Assembly: GCF_033958435.1 (NCBI RefSeq)
Contig: NC_134142.1
Location: forward strand, 100,566,001 to 100,630,000
Reading direction: 5' to 3'
DNA length: 64,000 bases
Origin: Carettochelys insculpta
Taxonomy: Eukaryota > Chordata > Testudines > Carettochelyidae
Shown here piece by piece: positions 48,116 through 61,214 of this stretch. The notes under the pieces are model-generated. The model was not told where the DNA came from and searched no databases. It worked only from the letters and a program-made list of their open reading frames with translations. The translations under genes and the position numbers were made by a program. The first letter of the stretch is position 1; every line of letters starts with the position of its first letter.

Positions 48116-48963
48116 ATTTAGAGATGAAAGGGTTATTTCATTTCTAGCACACCCTCATTGAAACTCTATTCATATGGCAGTCCTTGCTTCTAATAGGCAC
48201 AAGTGTGTCATTTTTCTTCCTGTGTCATTTGTAATATGAGCCATTGCTCGTGAGGAAAAGATTCATGGCGTGGTTCTATCCTGTATAATTATTTTTAATG
48301 AATGTGTCCTGAAGATCTTGAAACATATGCCCCAAGCTCGCAGTCCTTACTCAGGCAACAAACTAAAAATAACCTTGACTTTAACAGAAGATTTATCTAA
48401 GTAATAATTGCAGGAGCAGGCACAAAAGACATATTTTAAATTTATAATACAGTTTCCTCCATTAACCAGCTTGGCAATAAATCAAAATGGTTTATTGTCT
48501 TCTAATGTGGCATTTTATAGTTGGAAATAGTTTTCATGTTATCAGCGCAAGGCAGTAAAAGGAATCAAATGTTTTGTTACATCTCTGTTTCTAATCCACT
48601 TCTCTTTGAGTTTTATTCCGTAGTCTATACACTGGAAAATGTATTTGCTAGCAGTCTTGTACCTTGAGGCAGTGTCCTAGAAACAGGCTCCATAGCCTCC
48701 ATAACAAATCTCTTTTATGGGCAGTGACTTTTAAGAAGCACAGGTACAAGGCAACGGTGCCGGGAATCTCAGACAGGAGTTTGTTTACAAATAGCTAGGG
48801 TGTCAGTGCAACTCTTCTTGACTTTTTTGGGAATAAGATTAGGCTCTAGAAGATTTTTTTCCAACTTTTAGCCTAGTTCCCTGTTGTTGAAGGCAAAATT
48901 TTATTGTTCGTACTCCTGAAAAGAGTACAGGGATGTGCCCTAGGCAAGAGGTCAGCATCCTTT
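48116..48963. other. No gene seen
   Basis: AT-rich DNA without a recognisable element or exon. Confidence 0.5.
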
Positions 48964-49677
48964 GGCTAAGTCTACACGTGCACGCTACATCGAAATAGCT
49001 TATTTTGATGTAGTGACATTGAAATAGGCTATTTCGATGAATAACGTTTACACGTCCTCCAGGGCTGGCAACGTCGACGTTCAACTTCGACATTGGGCAG
49101 CACCACATCGAAATAGGCGCTGCGAGGGAATGTCTACACACCAAAGTAGCACACATCGAAATAAGGGTGCCAGGAACAGCTGCAGACAGGGTCACAGGGC
49201 GGACTCAACAGCAAGCCGCTCCCTTAAAGGGCCCCTCCCAGACACAGTTGCACTAAACAACACAAGATCCACAGAGCCGACAACTGGTTGCAGACCCTGT
49301 GCATGCAGCATGGATCCTCAGCTGCAGCAGCAGCAGCAGCCAGAAGCCCTGGGCTAAGGGCTGCTGCACACGGTGACCATAGAGCCCCGCAGGGGCTGGA
49401 GAGAAAGCGTCTCTCAACCCCTCAGCTGATGGCCACCATGGCGGACCCCACTATTTCGATGTTGCAGGACGCGGATCGGCTACATGTGCCCTACTTCGAC
49501 GTTCAACTTCGAAGTAGGGCGCTATTCCCATCCCCTCATAGGGTTAGCGACTTTGACGTCTCGCCACCTAACGTCGATTTCAACTTCGAAATAGCGCCCA
49601 ACACGTGTAGCCGTGATGGGCGCTATTTCGAAGTTGGCGCCGCTGCTTCGAAGTAGCGTGCATGTGTAGACGTGGCC
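48964..49677 (-). mobile_element. Harbinger-type MITE, family A copy 4 (inverted)
   Basis: The longest copy, 714 bp, in opposite orientation, flanked by TTT on both sides (48961-48963 and 49678-49680). It begins GGCTAAGTCTACACGTGCAC and ends CATGTGTAGACGTGGCC. It contains about 30 extra bases just inside the left end (ATCGAAATAGCTTATTTTGA...), which lengthen the terminal stem region compared with the other copies. Frames homologous to copies 1-3 are open on the plus strand: 49037-49357 (106 codons, one extra CAG triplet) and 49288-49656 (122 codons). Confidence 0.87.
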
Positions 49678-49857
49678 TTTCTGAGATAGCGTGCCGAAAT
49701 TTGATCTTTTGACCTCTATGTACAGTCCGGGTGCTGGTGATACTTTTTAAAGTCACTAATAGGCATACTTACAACAGCTTAATTAATAAATAAATAAAGA
49801 TGCAGAGCTTTACCAGTTGTGGGGCAGTTGGTAGCATTAGCTGGTCTTCTGTTAAGC

Positions 49858-49982
49858 CAGTCTGAAGAAGTGGATCTGCTCTGCACAAAGCTCATCACAT
49901 AAATTATTCTATTAGTTTTTGAAGTGCTACATGACTGCTTTTTTTTTTGTGAATGTACAAACTAACAGATACCTCTCTGTGA
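49858..49982 (+). repeat. Penelope-like element 3' end
   Basis: CCAGTCTGAAGAAGTGGATC, AAGCTCATCACATAAATTAT, TAGTTTTTGAAGTGCTACAT and CTAACAGATACCTCTCTGTG match, in reverse complement, the 3' tail of the element at 5781-5905. Confidence 0.85.
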
Positions 49983-52032
49983 GTATTAACAAACACTTAT
50001 GTTATTCATAGGCTGCTTCTCACCAGCAGCTTGACAAAATATAGAAAAAGATCAAGGCTCTACTAAAATTATATTAACAAACTTTAAGAGAAAGCTGCCA
50101 AATGAATCATGCTATAGCTGCACTGTGGCGAATACCAGAGAACATAATAATGCTCCCAGTTGTTTGTTTGAATCATTTTATGATGCTGCATGCATATTAA
50201 GCTGATGTACCAACACTAATGTACCATGCCTTTCTTGGAGCTCAAATTATAAAATGTCTCATAAAAATAAACACTTTTATTGCCAAATTCATGAATGATA
50301 ATCTCACAGATGTAAATAATTAAGCATAGAATTTACGAAGGTAATTAAAGTGGGTTATGTTGCTGTGGGTGGCTGTGTGGGTAGATTGTATTTTTTTGCA
50401 CAGTGCAGTCAGCAGTTGCCTGCTGATGAAGATGCTCAGCACATCACAGAATCAGGCCCTGGTAAAACAAAAGGCAACACAGATTTTCTGCAGCTCTGCT
50501 CATATTTGTGCTGTGGGAACTGAACATTTTGCTGCTCCTCAAATTTAACACACGCCAACATCCCGATGCTGCTGCTGATCTGAGAGATTAAAAACATCTC
50601 TGCTGACGTGCTCATGTTTCCACAAAACTTGATTCCAGAAGCAAAGGAAGAGGCTAAGAAAGAAAAGATCCATGAAACACTATCTTTTCTGCTCCTAGTA
50701 ACTATGTGATTGGGCCTCTAGGAACTACCATTTGTCATCCACACTATGTGAAAGTGTCCCTGTCCTAGAAATAACAGAACCTAAGTTTTATCCCACATCA
50801 TTTTTTCTTGTTATGAAGATAATGACTAGGTAGTGATAAATAAAAATTAAGATTTTTTTATATAAAACCACACTTCTCACTGTCCACCTCAGTTTATGAA
50901 AATGGGAATAGTTATAAAAGCTGGACTGACTTTTTCACTGTTCCCTTGCTGTCCTACTCTTTGAAGTTCATCTAATTTGTATAATTGGTTAGTTTCATTT
51001 TTATTCCTAAGGCGTTTTCATTCTCTCTTGAGGTAGTAACCCCCTGTGGTGCTGTTGGGTTGTCAATAATATTGCAAGACTATGTTTAAATCCCTAACTA
51101 TTCACACACAAAATATTGACATAAAAATGAACTGTGGAAAAAATTGTGTTACAAATTTTGACCTGGCCAGTGCTCCACAGATGACTGGGCCCATCACTAC
51201 ACAATGCTATGGAATATCCTCCAGACCCTGACTGGGGGCAAAGCATCCCTGTCTGACTGACAGGAAAACAGCTTAGCTAGGCAAATAGGATACTTAGCTA
51301 TAACCCCAACTTCAGGGGAAAGCTTTAAGTCGGGACCCATTAGCCCTGAAATAATGGCCCTACCTGAAGGAACTGTGGAAATTCTAGGTCCTTATATAGC
51401 ACTCATCAACCCATCATCACCCTTGCCTCTGAGTGAACTCTACCGACAATGGTTATTTTGGAGGCACTGAGGTGACCATCCTCTGTGGTGGCTTTGGTGA
51501 CAGAGATCTATTCCCTTGAGACCATCACTTCTGCTGAAATACCATTGTGCTTGCCTACCTGACTTTTGGGGTGCCCCACCACCCTGACCTGCTGAGGTAC
51601 ACCCTCCCATCTCCTCCAGCACTGGCACAGAATTGGGATCACAGTCCTCAGAAAAGTAATATAGACACTGACAGGTACACCACCCCTATGGGCTTAGAAA
51701 CCCAGATAAATCCATCTTATGCTACGTAAGGTTTTAGACACAAGAAGCTCATAAAATGTTTGCCGTCTTTATCAATGAAAGAGAGATATGCACAGCTGTT
51801 TGGTTCCCCAGGTAATGATTATAAATAAATATAATATAAATAATAAAAAACAGATTTTATTAAGTATAAAAAGTAGGATTTAAGTGGTCAGAAGAGATAG
51901 TAGAAAGAACATTGTAGGTTACTAAACAAAATTTAAAAACCATGCAATTTAAAAACCATGCAAGCTGAGTTTAGTATACTAAAAGAACTTGTTACAAATG
52001 ATAATTTCTCACCCTAGTTCTTTTTTCAGGTG
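49983..52032. other. No gene seen
   Basis: AT-rich non-coding sequence. Near 51190-51260 a weak 'CCAGACCCTGACTGGGGGCAAAG' type string hints at another Tigger-like remnant. No exon was recognised. Confidence 0.4.
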
Positions 52033-52350
52033 GGCTGTGTCTACATGGTGCCCAAACCTGGAAATAAGCTACGCAATTTGTGCTACAAAAATTGCATAGC
52101 TCATTTTAAGTAGATTTCAAAATAGGCTATTTCGGCATGGGTGCTGCTTAAACGGGCCACCTGCCAAAATAAAGCCCTATTTAAAGGCATCCCTGTACTC
52201 TTCCTGCAATGAGGTTTACAGGGATGCCAGAATAGATTTGCTTGCTATCTCAAAAACTGTTTCAGGACAATGGGCCCTTTGCATAGATGTGGGAGGTTAT
52301 TTCTGGATACCACATTATCCTGATGTGGTGCCTGCCATGTAGACATAGCC
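52033..52350. mobile_element. MITE with GGCTRTGTCTACATGG ends
   Basis: The left end GGCTGTGTCTACATGGTG and the right end GCCATGTAGACATAGCC are near-perfect inverted repeats 318 bp apart. The interior holds AAATAAGCTACGCAATTTG with its mirrored partner AATTGCATAGCTCATTTT, and AAATAGGCTATTTCGG. Flanks (GTG and ATA) do not form a duplication. It is therefore either old or was altered at one end. Confidence 0.78.
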
Positions 52351-53544
52351 ATAAAGTTCTTCACAGGCCAGAACTGTCCTTTCTGACCTGGGTGCAGCAA
52401 TTCCCCTGTTACAATATTTTTGTTTATTGCTATAATCCTTTTTGTTTTCAGGCATTGGGGCTGCTTGTGCAGGGTATACAATAGCACTTACTGCTGCTCT
52501 GAAAGGAAACTGAAGCTATCACTCATGGTCAGTAAGTATTACATATTCCAAAAAATTGTTAGCATTATTGGTCAATTATTTTCCATCCCATGGATAACAA
52601 AATACAGTGCAACATTCAGAGTATAGATGCCCTAAATTTTAATTATTAAAGCTCTACAGGCTACAAGATCTCCTGTTTTAGGAGTGTCAGATCTTCCAGA
52701 CCATGTAGGTACTTATATGACTCTCATCACCCACGTAGCTGATGTTAAGTTATGGAGCATGCTGACCTGTCCAAGGATTTGTAAATCTGAAAGAAAGCTG
52801 GGTAGTAGCAGCTCTGAAAGTCATAAGATAACAGCTCTTTTAGTTTCTGATTGACAATGGGGAGTTAAGGAGTCACCAGGCCTGGATGGATCCATTTGAC
52901 CCATTAGGCCAGAGGTGATTAGGAAAACTCCTATTTTTTAAACAGCGGTGTCTTCCAGAACCCACTAATCCAATCATACCTCTTAACAAACCTACGCCTT
53001 CAAGTGTGCCAGAACAAACAAAAGGAAAAAAATAAGGTAACTGCAAAATAATCCAGTTAGAAAAAGTGAGAGGGCCCTTGTTACAAGCTACAACCAGTTT
53101 TGCTTTTGGATGCAGTCAATAAACCAGTTCCAGCTGTAATGATTTTGAAGTGGGAAGGCATCAATTCTGCATCCAGAATGCACCTCATGGTGAGGGCTGG
53201 GCAAATCACCAGTTTTTAAGGTCAGTGTTCAATCAGAAAAAATAGATGTAAAAATATAATTTCAGAGCCAACCAAATTATTTTTGTTTTCTTCAAAATAG
53301 AAAAAAGTCATTTCAGACTGAACAAAATCCAATCAATTCAATCCACATTAAATTCATGGGAGAGTTCCAACATTTAATGGATTGTTCTTAATTAAAATTA
53401 GGTACATTATGGAATTGTTGGGGTGCAGGAGGAAGAATAAGAACCAGTATTTGATACTGTGTGCAGTATAGACCACTGGTATAGAAGGCCACAGGGTTTT
53501 CCTGTAATTTGGCTCCTTCAGTGATTATACACAGGGAAAGGAGT
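52351..53544. other. No gene seen
   Basis: AT-rich spacer; nothing recognised. Confidence 0.5.
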
Positions 53545-53700
53545 CACAGAGTATTGCAATTATTGTAATTGTATAAGCATAGTGCCTAGGAGCCGTAGGC
53601 GTGGATCAGTACCCCTTTGTGCTAGATGCTGTACAAACACAGAACAAAAACAAGACAACCTCTGCCCTATGGAGATTAATATATAAAGAAAGTAATCCCT
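53545..53700 (-). repeat. L2-like/SINE tail
   Basis: TAGTGCCTAGGAGCCGTAGG, CAGTACCCCTTTGTGCTAG and GATGCTGTACAAACACAGAA are the reverse complement of the 'gtttgtacagcacctagcacaatgggg...cctaggcactac' 3' unit common in sauropsids. The piece at 39540-39690 is the same type in plus orientation. Confidence 0.7.
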
Positions 53701-54914
53701 ACTATTTTGTCCCAGTTAACATTCAATCTGCTATAAAGACCATTGCCTCTTTGCCCTATCCCCACAGCTCCACTGCTGCCTATGGTTTGTTTATTTTATC
53801 AGGAGTAAAAGGTGGCATGACTAGGAGGTTATCCAGCTCCAAACCCATGCCCGTTTCTCTCCCCATCCCTCACCCCAACACACTACCTTTGCACTATAAA
53901 CAGTCCAGCTGAACTAGAAAACACATACACTTGTGTGTCTGTCTGTGCATATGCATAGTTTATCATATCTACCTAAAACACAAATAACCAATGGTAGGAG
54001 GGAGATTCTTTGTGAGCAATACATGGATTTGAAAAGTTTAAGTTTAGCTGAACGCACACTTGCATTATTTAACACACGTTCTCCCCTTGTTTTGTCTGCC
54101 CTATCCCCATCATTTACTGTTAAACAGGTCCCTTATCTTTATTGATCACTTCATTTATCTTTTCTTAACTCCCTGTTCACCGTCTGGTGCTGTGTGTCCA
54201 AGGTATTGAGGCCAAACATCCGTCTGTTCAGACTGTCATGACTGGTTTGCTTTTGAAACAATAGGGGGAGCAGGTGGTGTGACTAAGTAGACCCTCGACA
54301 GAATAAGGGCACCACTGCTGTGTCCTGTCCCAACCTGCCAGTGATTCCCCACCCTCCCAACTGTTCCACATTAAAGCAGTCAACTGTGGCTTTACAGTCC
54401 AAGTTTTACACAACTGTTTTACAAACCAGGAAGAATTTCTTTTGTTGAAAATCTTTTGTTAGGCAGCAGAGAATGGGGGTGGGGTGGAGAAAGCCAATTC
54501 CAAGACGGAGTGCATTTTAATGTGTATGTAGATATACACTATGCAATGTGCCAAGCTGGTTATTTCATACTTCATCTATTGCTGTTCCATTTGTAAAGCC
54601 GTCATTAGATGCAATTGCACAGCATATCTGAAAACTTTATTTTGTGATTAAAAACATCTCCTTGTGTAGTTATAGGCACACACTTTTGTTGCTAAGGGAA
54701 GGAAATAAATTATTATGCCACCATAAGGATTATTTAGGGCAAATACTTTCTAAAAGTGAAAATAATTAACCTTTTAAAGTGACTGATCTTTGGATAGGAA
54801 TAGTCTCCAGTTTTTCAATTAAAAAGTAGGTAAAGCCCTTCTGAGTGAATAGTTCTCTTAAATTTAGGCTAGATGATAAAGCACATGAACAAATGAGCCA
54901 GATTCTAATCTCAT
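53701..54914. other. No gene seen
   Basis: Non-coding. The 103-codon frame at 53601-53912 starts inside the preceding repeat and is not a gene. Confidence 0.5.
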
Positions 54915-55203
54915 GGCTGGTCTACACTAGAAACTTACATCAGTAAAGCTAGGTCTCTCATGGGTATGGATTTTTCATTCACACACAAATAAAAAAAAAA
55001 TCACAAAAACCTGAGAGCAGTAGCTATACTGATGTAACCCCAAGTGTGCCCCATGCTAGGCTGATGGAAGAGAAACCGGGGAGGTGAATTACCTACGCTG
55101 ATGGGAGAAGCCCTTCTCTTGGCATAGGTTGGGTCCAACCTGAAGTGCAACAGCAGTATCACTGCCTCTGCACCACGATTGTGTTTTAAGCATAGACATA
55201 TCC
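54915..55203. mobile_element. MITE with GGCTGGTCTACACTAG end
   Basis: Starts GGCTGGTCTACACTAGAAAC and ends TTTAAGCATAGACATATCC. In between lie CAGTAAAGCTAGGTCTCTCA, GTAGCTATACTGATGTAACC and GCTGATGGGAGAAGCCCTTC. The same arrangement appears at 39186-39425. The right end is diverged and no target duplication remains. Confidence 0.6.
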
Positions 55204-58200
55204 TTGGTTACATATGAGTAACTGCACTGAAAGCAACACACAGCTTCTGGTACCACACCATTTTTATACTGATGTAGCTCCTGCAATTCTTAGCCTTTTC
55301 TGGAAGTAATTCTGAATTTACACAAGTGTAAAGGAGCTAAGAAATTTACCGCACTAACTCTTGTAGTTTACCAAGAGTTTTGCTTTTGCTTATAAGGTTT
55401 GGTCCTGGAAACTGCTGAGAGATCTAGAACTAAAACAGCAAAACATCTAAACATATGAATTGTCTCCAAATTCAAGATAGCTTAAGTACTTTGGTTGGGC
55501 CCGAGTGCTTAGTGCCTTGCAGCACTGACCCTCAGAGAGAGAGCAAGAACTATTTTTTTAAAATATGACAGCTGTGAAACCAATCTGGTATTACAACTAA
55601 TACTAATGCAGAAGCTGAATCAGCTGGTTAGCATTGCTTTTCTCCATGAAAGATCACCAACTGAGGTATGGCCAAAGGTTTCACTCACAGCAAAGAATTT
55701 CTTTCCATTCCACACACACATTTTAAAGAGAACATTGCAATTTATATGTATTCATCACAGAGTGACATTCTATTTCACTGTCCAAAGCAAAACAAATCCC
55801 CACACAGTCAAAACAGAAACCCAGAATTTTCACAGGTAAAACTATTGAGAAATTGTGCAAAAATAGAAGTTAAGATTGAAAAAAATATTTTAAGCCAGCG
55901 TGTTGTTTACACAGAGGCCCCTGTGCACCACTGCCTGTTTAAAGGAACCTATGTGTAAATGAGAATTAGTCTTTTTGTCTTGAAGGACACCAGGACAGAA
56001 AGGGGTTTAGTGAATGTTTGCTCTTTGCCAACAGAATGAAGGACAGTGGTCCCTCTCTTTTCAAATGGCACAGTAAGGACCCTCATCCTTGATCCTGGAG
56101 TCATGTTTATAAATCTTTGTTTTATTCTCTTTCCACTGTAGCCTGGCCTGCCCTCTAGTCTCTGTCTGACTGTAACTTGTAGACAAAGGGTGAAACCCTG
56201 GCTCTATTGGAGGTAATGGCAAAATGCCCATTGAATTCAGGGGCACCAGAACTGCACCCAAAGGGCATTCAGTCCTGCACTCAAGGGGGTTTTTACTTCC
56301 TAACAGGGGGTCTGATCCTGCAAAAGCTTCCTATAATGTGGGAGTCCCTTGAAGCCCTATTGAAATCCACAGGAATTTAGGTCATTTAACACCAACCAAA
56401 ATCAGGCTAAATTCTCATTCCCCACCCAAGCCTGAAGGTTATGCATTCTTTTATAGGAGACTGTTGGATAATATATGAAAACACAAAGCCCGTTTTTAAT
56501 ATTAAAAATTACATCTGGATTATAGCTCATCAGACTGATCGGATATTTATCTATATAGATCACAAATAACTTAGTAAATGTACTGAGTATCATATTCCTT
56601 CCTCTGAATATGAAATAGCAACAGCTGGAAGATTTAGGAAAAACTTCTAAATAGTTCTCTTATATCTCTGGTCATTTTGAATCTGAAGACTAAAATGCTC
56701 ATAATTTTGTCATAGTTTGATTCCAGGTTAATAACCACCATCACATGGAAACATCATGGGATCTGCATTAAGATTAGAAAATTTAATAAGCTATTTCAAT
56801 TTCCCTGTTATTAATTTGTTGCTAATGCTATATATGATCTGAATGTTGAGTTTAACAAAATCATTATGTTCCTCTTGGCTTTTATACCTGTGTTTTGTGT
56901 AGAAATCCAAACTCCTCAAAAAGGCTGCTCAGCATTCAAGAAGCTATTTGCCATGCTCAGATCAACTTAACTATGCCCATCCTGCCTCTTTTTTGTTTTA
57001 AAGATAAACCAAATTGCAGGAAATAGCAGCTCCAATTGTATTTTAACCTTTATATTTATTTCTAGAAAGATAAAAGCAAAAATTAAGCAAAACGAAATTG
57101 GAAGCCAAGTGACATAATGTACTAATATTAACCTCTTGCCTCCAGTGATCTGGATGCAAATTTGGCTTAGGTCACAAGTGATGTGAATTTGATGGACATT
57201 TGTCTACATCACAAAAGCCACCATATAATTTTTCACTATTTGTCACCAGTGACATTTTCTGCTCAGGGGAGGCCAAAGATTGGAGTAGCATAGATGTTAC
57301 AGGTCAGGAGTAAGTTATACTGGCAGAGTGATGCAGAAATTTCACAGCATCTCAGCTGAGCTGTCCAGCACTGTGAACTCTTTTACAACAGGAGTAAAAT
57401 TAGTCGAACTATTTTCAGATTATTAGAATAAGTATTCCAGTGTGTGGATGAAAGGCAAGAGGGGATTTTAAAAAATAACCAATGTGCACCTGTGTATGAC
57501 AGCAAGAAAAATGGATTTTTTACATTGGCCTGAAACAAGACTTACCTGTTGCAGTCATCTGGCTTGATGTAATATAGTTAAAAGGCAACACTTGGTTATC
57601 CTGACCACATGTAATGGTTTCATTTTAATTTCAAATGAGTAAAGGTATTTAAAGGGAGAGCAGGGATTCATAGTGGCTTAGGCTAATCCCATTTCAAATA
57701 CAGTATCTGTATAATTGTTTTAAATAAAATTTAATACTTCCCTTTAACAATCCACAAATTATCACTTGACAATGAGAAATAATGGAGCTTTTTGTTGAAA
57801 AAAGAAAGCATGTGAGGACCGAAAGGTTAAACAGGTCTTTTCATCATGATAAATCACTGGTTAATGAGGCCACTATTGCTGGGTATTATCTTTGCTCACT
57901 TTAATGCCATTACCTTCTGGTTGTAAAGCTGACACTACTAATGATCTTCATTCTTTGAACTTTTCCACAATATTGACTGGTTGCACTGAGCAGATGTTAC
58001 TTGGATTTGACTGAAAAGTGACAATTCTTACAATGGACGAATGAAAGGAATTATGTTGAATTCAAATGTATGCAGAGATCTGTAAGTAAAAACAAGAACC
58101 CTGTTCTGTTCTGACAATTACTTAGTCCTGTGCAAATATCATAAAGTTAGGGCAACTTCAAGAAAATCTCTTTTTTTTACACTATATTAGGTTTCTAAGT

Positions 58201-58264
58201 TTCTTTTTAATGAATGAATACAAAGGAAACATGTTCTGTACATTATTAACTACTGGAAGATGTA
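55204..58264. other. No gene seen
   Basis: Long AT-rich region. Remnants of the 'CCCATTGAAKTCA' palindromic class occur near 56210-56260 and 56300-56390. Frames at 55606-55958 overlap in two registers and show no domain. Confidence 0.45.
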
Positions 58265-58490
58265 CCTGACATTGCTTGGGTCTGTCAGGGCAGGGGCTTT
58301 GGGACGTGGGGTGCTCAGGGTAGGATCCAGGAGTCAGGGTTGGGGGATGTGAGGAGTCGTCCCAGGGCAGGGAAATAGGAGTATGTGGGGGTGCAGGAGT
58401 CAGGGTTGGGAGATAGGAAGGGTTCAGAGCAAGAACTAGGGAATGCAGGAGTCAGGTGTGTCAGGCAGAAGGTGGGAGAGGCCAGCCCCT
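58265..58490 (+). repeat. Purine-rich imperfect tandem repeat
   Basis: CAGGAGTCAGGGTTGGG occurs at 58328 and 58394. A shortened CAGGAGTCAGGTGTG occurs near 58446. Units are spaced about 66 and 52 bases, with GGGCAGGGAAATAGGAG and similar filler. It is related in motif to 8403-8610. Confidence 0.75.
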
Positions 58491-59069
58491 TGGATTTATT
58501 CTGTGAGGTACCCAACAGTGAGATCTGGAATCCTGGAGTATATCACAGTTAATATTTTGAGTACCTTTTTGCTTTGACAAGTTTCCTATTTTCTAATGCC
58601 AAACTTATTCAGCATTGCAAAATGCTAGGATACTTGACATGGGTGAATAGAATCTTGAGAAGATCATAAGATCGTCAAATAGCATAATTCCCCAACACCC
58701 ATATATTAAAATAGGTATTTGAATTTTAAATTAATTCCATGCATGCACCTATTACTGTAGTGTATACTACACCTACGATATGTATTTTCGAACAATCTCG
58801 AACTCCCTCATACTGCTTTCATAAATAAACAAATAGTTATATTTATGAGATCTCTATTTTAAGAATTTTGCATTAAGGACCTGATCCAAGACCCATTGAA
58901 GTAGCCTTAAATCCTGGCAAAGCGTGATGAGAAATAAAGGTGTGCACCCACAGATATTTCTTTTTCAAGATGGAGGGATGCCTGGATGAAGCCAAGCTCT
59001 GTTGCTCCTCTGTCCTCACAGATATGAGCAAATAACAAGCAACCACCAAGAAGCTGGGAGATAATGTGA
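58491..59069. other. No gene seen
   Basis: AT-rich spacer. A short CCTGATCCAAGACCCATTGA piece near 58881 belongs to the ancient palindromic class. Confidence 0.45.
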
Positions 59070-59265
59070 TCTATGGACTGAGATTCAGTAGACCTGGATT
59101 CTGTTCTCAGCTCTACCAATGACCTGCTGGGTAACCTCGGATAAGTCATTTCTCCACTATGTTCCTCAGTTTTTCTGTCTGTGTAATAGGGATAATGATA
59201 CTGATCTCTTTTATAGAGTGCTCCGAGCTTGCCTGATGAGTGTTGTATCATTCTCATTATTACTC
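59070..59265 (+). repeat. MIR SINE, long fragment
   Basis: GTTCTCAGCTCTACCAATGA, CTGCTGGGTAACCTCGGATA, AGTCATTTCTCCACTATGTT, CCTCAGTTTTTCTGTC and TAATAGGGATAATGATACTG follow the MIR consensus through its core and 3' half. Confidence 0.9.
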
Positions 59266-60260
59266 AACCCCATCTATTTTTCCATTAGTTGTAATTTAGT
59301 TTAGTTGGTAAACAATTGAGCAACTCCCCCACCCCTCCGCCACCATTCTTCAGAAAGAAGGAGTGTGTTTGAGAGGTTATAGGTATCATCTGCTCTCTTT
59401 TGCTTGTATTTGGACAATTTGAAATAAAGATGCTAGTGGGGCTTTGATTTTTTTTCCTCTATAGCACAGCATTGCTACACATGGTGAATTTGGTGTCCAG
59501 CTGCATGAGATTTGAGACTAAGTGTCTCTGCCCCATGGATCTGTTAACTGAGGTACCAGACAGTGAGGTCTGGAATCATGGGATTGCTTGATATCATGCT
59601 TAATATTTGGAGTACATTTGCTCTGTTTTGCATACAAAAATGCTCATGTATTCAAATGGGGAAACAGCATGCTCAGACGCAGCATAACTAGACTACCAAC
59701 TTCCACTAACTTGAAAGGAGGGAGGCTGGCACTCATGGGTCATTGGAAGGAACGACAGAAAGAGGTATGAAGAAGCTCAAAAGTCACTCAACATTCAGGG
59801 AGGGAAGTTGGGCTGAGTTCAAGGCCAGATTAAGTATTTGAATTCCCAGGGCTTAGAGTCAGATGATTCTCTGCTTTTGTTGTTTAAAATGAGTAATGTT
59901 TCTAGTTGTCATGGGTGTCAAAAGAAGAGGAGTGGGTCTGAAGACAATAGCACTGAGGGCTGTGAAATGCCCCATACATAAAATCCAAGAACCACTTCTC
60001 TGGGGGTGCCTACCAATCCCATCCCAGCAGGACACTACGTGCCAAGACAAGGAGAGTATTTTTACTGATGTCCTTACTTCTTTGGATGGGGAAGGAGGGT
60101 CTCACACACACTGCTCCTATTCCCACTGGGGACACTGTCTTAGTGTGTGGCAGGATTGTCAGGGTGGAGCAATGGGTGGAGTTCCTGATGACCTTACTCC
60201 AGACTTGGCTGAAAGAGCAACACCAAGTCATAATCATCATAAACTATCTCCTATGTGCAA
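59266..60260. other. No gene seen
   Basis: Non-coding. The 128-codon frame at 59896-60282 (+) runs into the MITE to its right and shows no domain. Confidence 0.45.
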
Positions 60261-60690
60261 GGCCATGTCTACACTACAGTGATCTTTTGAAAGATGATTC
60301 TCTGGAAGATCTCTTCTGGAAGCTCTTTTTTCGAAAGAGTGCATCCACACACAAAAAAGGGGATCAAAAGAGCAATCTGCTTTTTCGAAAGAGAGAATCC
60401 ACACAGCCCCCACTGTTTCAAAAGAACAGTCCAGGGACCAAAAAGTCTGGCACCATGAGGACTGCTCTTTCGAACAAAGGGCCCCGAAGTGTGTACACAT
60501 GCTTTTTTCTGAATGAATCTTTCCAAAAAAGGTTCTGTTCCTCATTTGGGAGAGGAAGAGGGCCTCCAGAAGAAGTGCCACATTCTTTCAAAAGGAATTT
60601 GGAAGCGTGCATTTTGTGTCTGGATGCTCTGCTTGTTCTTTTGGAAGAGGACCTGATTTTCCAAAAGGACTTGCTAATGTAGATGCAGCC
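60261..60690 (-). mobile_element. TTTCGAAA-rich MITE, family B copy 2
   Basis: 430 bp with ends GGCCATGTCTACACTACAG and CTAATGTAGATGCAGCC, flanked by CAA on both sides (60258-60260 and 60691-60693). Inverted relative to 26745-27209. The interior repeats TTTTCGAAAGAG, GGATCAAAAGAGC and TCTTTCGAAC units, spaced with CATCCACACA/TGTGGAT variants. Open frames on both strands (85-204 codons) come from this repetition; the minus-strand 114-codon frame is homologous to the frame in copy 1. Confidence 0.83.
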
Positions 60691-61214
60691 CAAGTGATCC
60701 TTCCACCTCCCAAATGACTAGAGCTCCCAACTTCATCTGTTCCCAGCTGGCAAAGTCATAACAAGTCTCCACTCATTATTCCTCCAGCCCTAACACCATC
60801 TTGCTGCAATCCCTTGTCTTATGTTGGTTGTGGCCCTAACATTATTGCAGAGGAATCAGTTGGCCCCAAAACTGGTCAGCCCTGCTGTATAGTTCATGGT
60901 ATATTTCTGTTTCATTGCTTATAGAATAATGCAATTCACATGAGCTCTCAGACAGTAGATTTTACATACAATTGTTTTCATCTACTTACCAATCTTATTT
61001 CTTCACTTCATGAATCAGCTGCACATCCATATTGAGGGAGCCAGCATGGAAAGTGGTACAGATTGAAGGTATGGGGGAAGAAAATTAGTGTGATTTAATT
61101 AACAAAAATAAAAAGAAGCAAATAATCAGACTCACATTTATCACCATTATGTTCATTTGTTTGTTTCCCAGTCCCTTTGTTTATCTTTTCTGGCTGTACA
61201 TTCAGAGACTGGGT
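60691..61214. other. No gene seen
   Basis: Non-coding, AT-rich to the right; nothing recognised. Confidence 0.5.

Noticed and set aside
58265..58490. CRISPR-like regularly spaced repeats
   Set aside because: Units are imperfect, purine-rich and unevenly spaced, and the context is vertebrate; no cas genes are present.
60068..60682. 204-codon plus-strand frame
   Set aside because: It runs through the repeated TTTCGAAAG units of a MITE with target duplications; the related copy at 26745-27209 does not preserve this frame on the equivalent strand.
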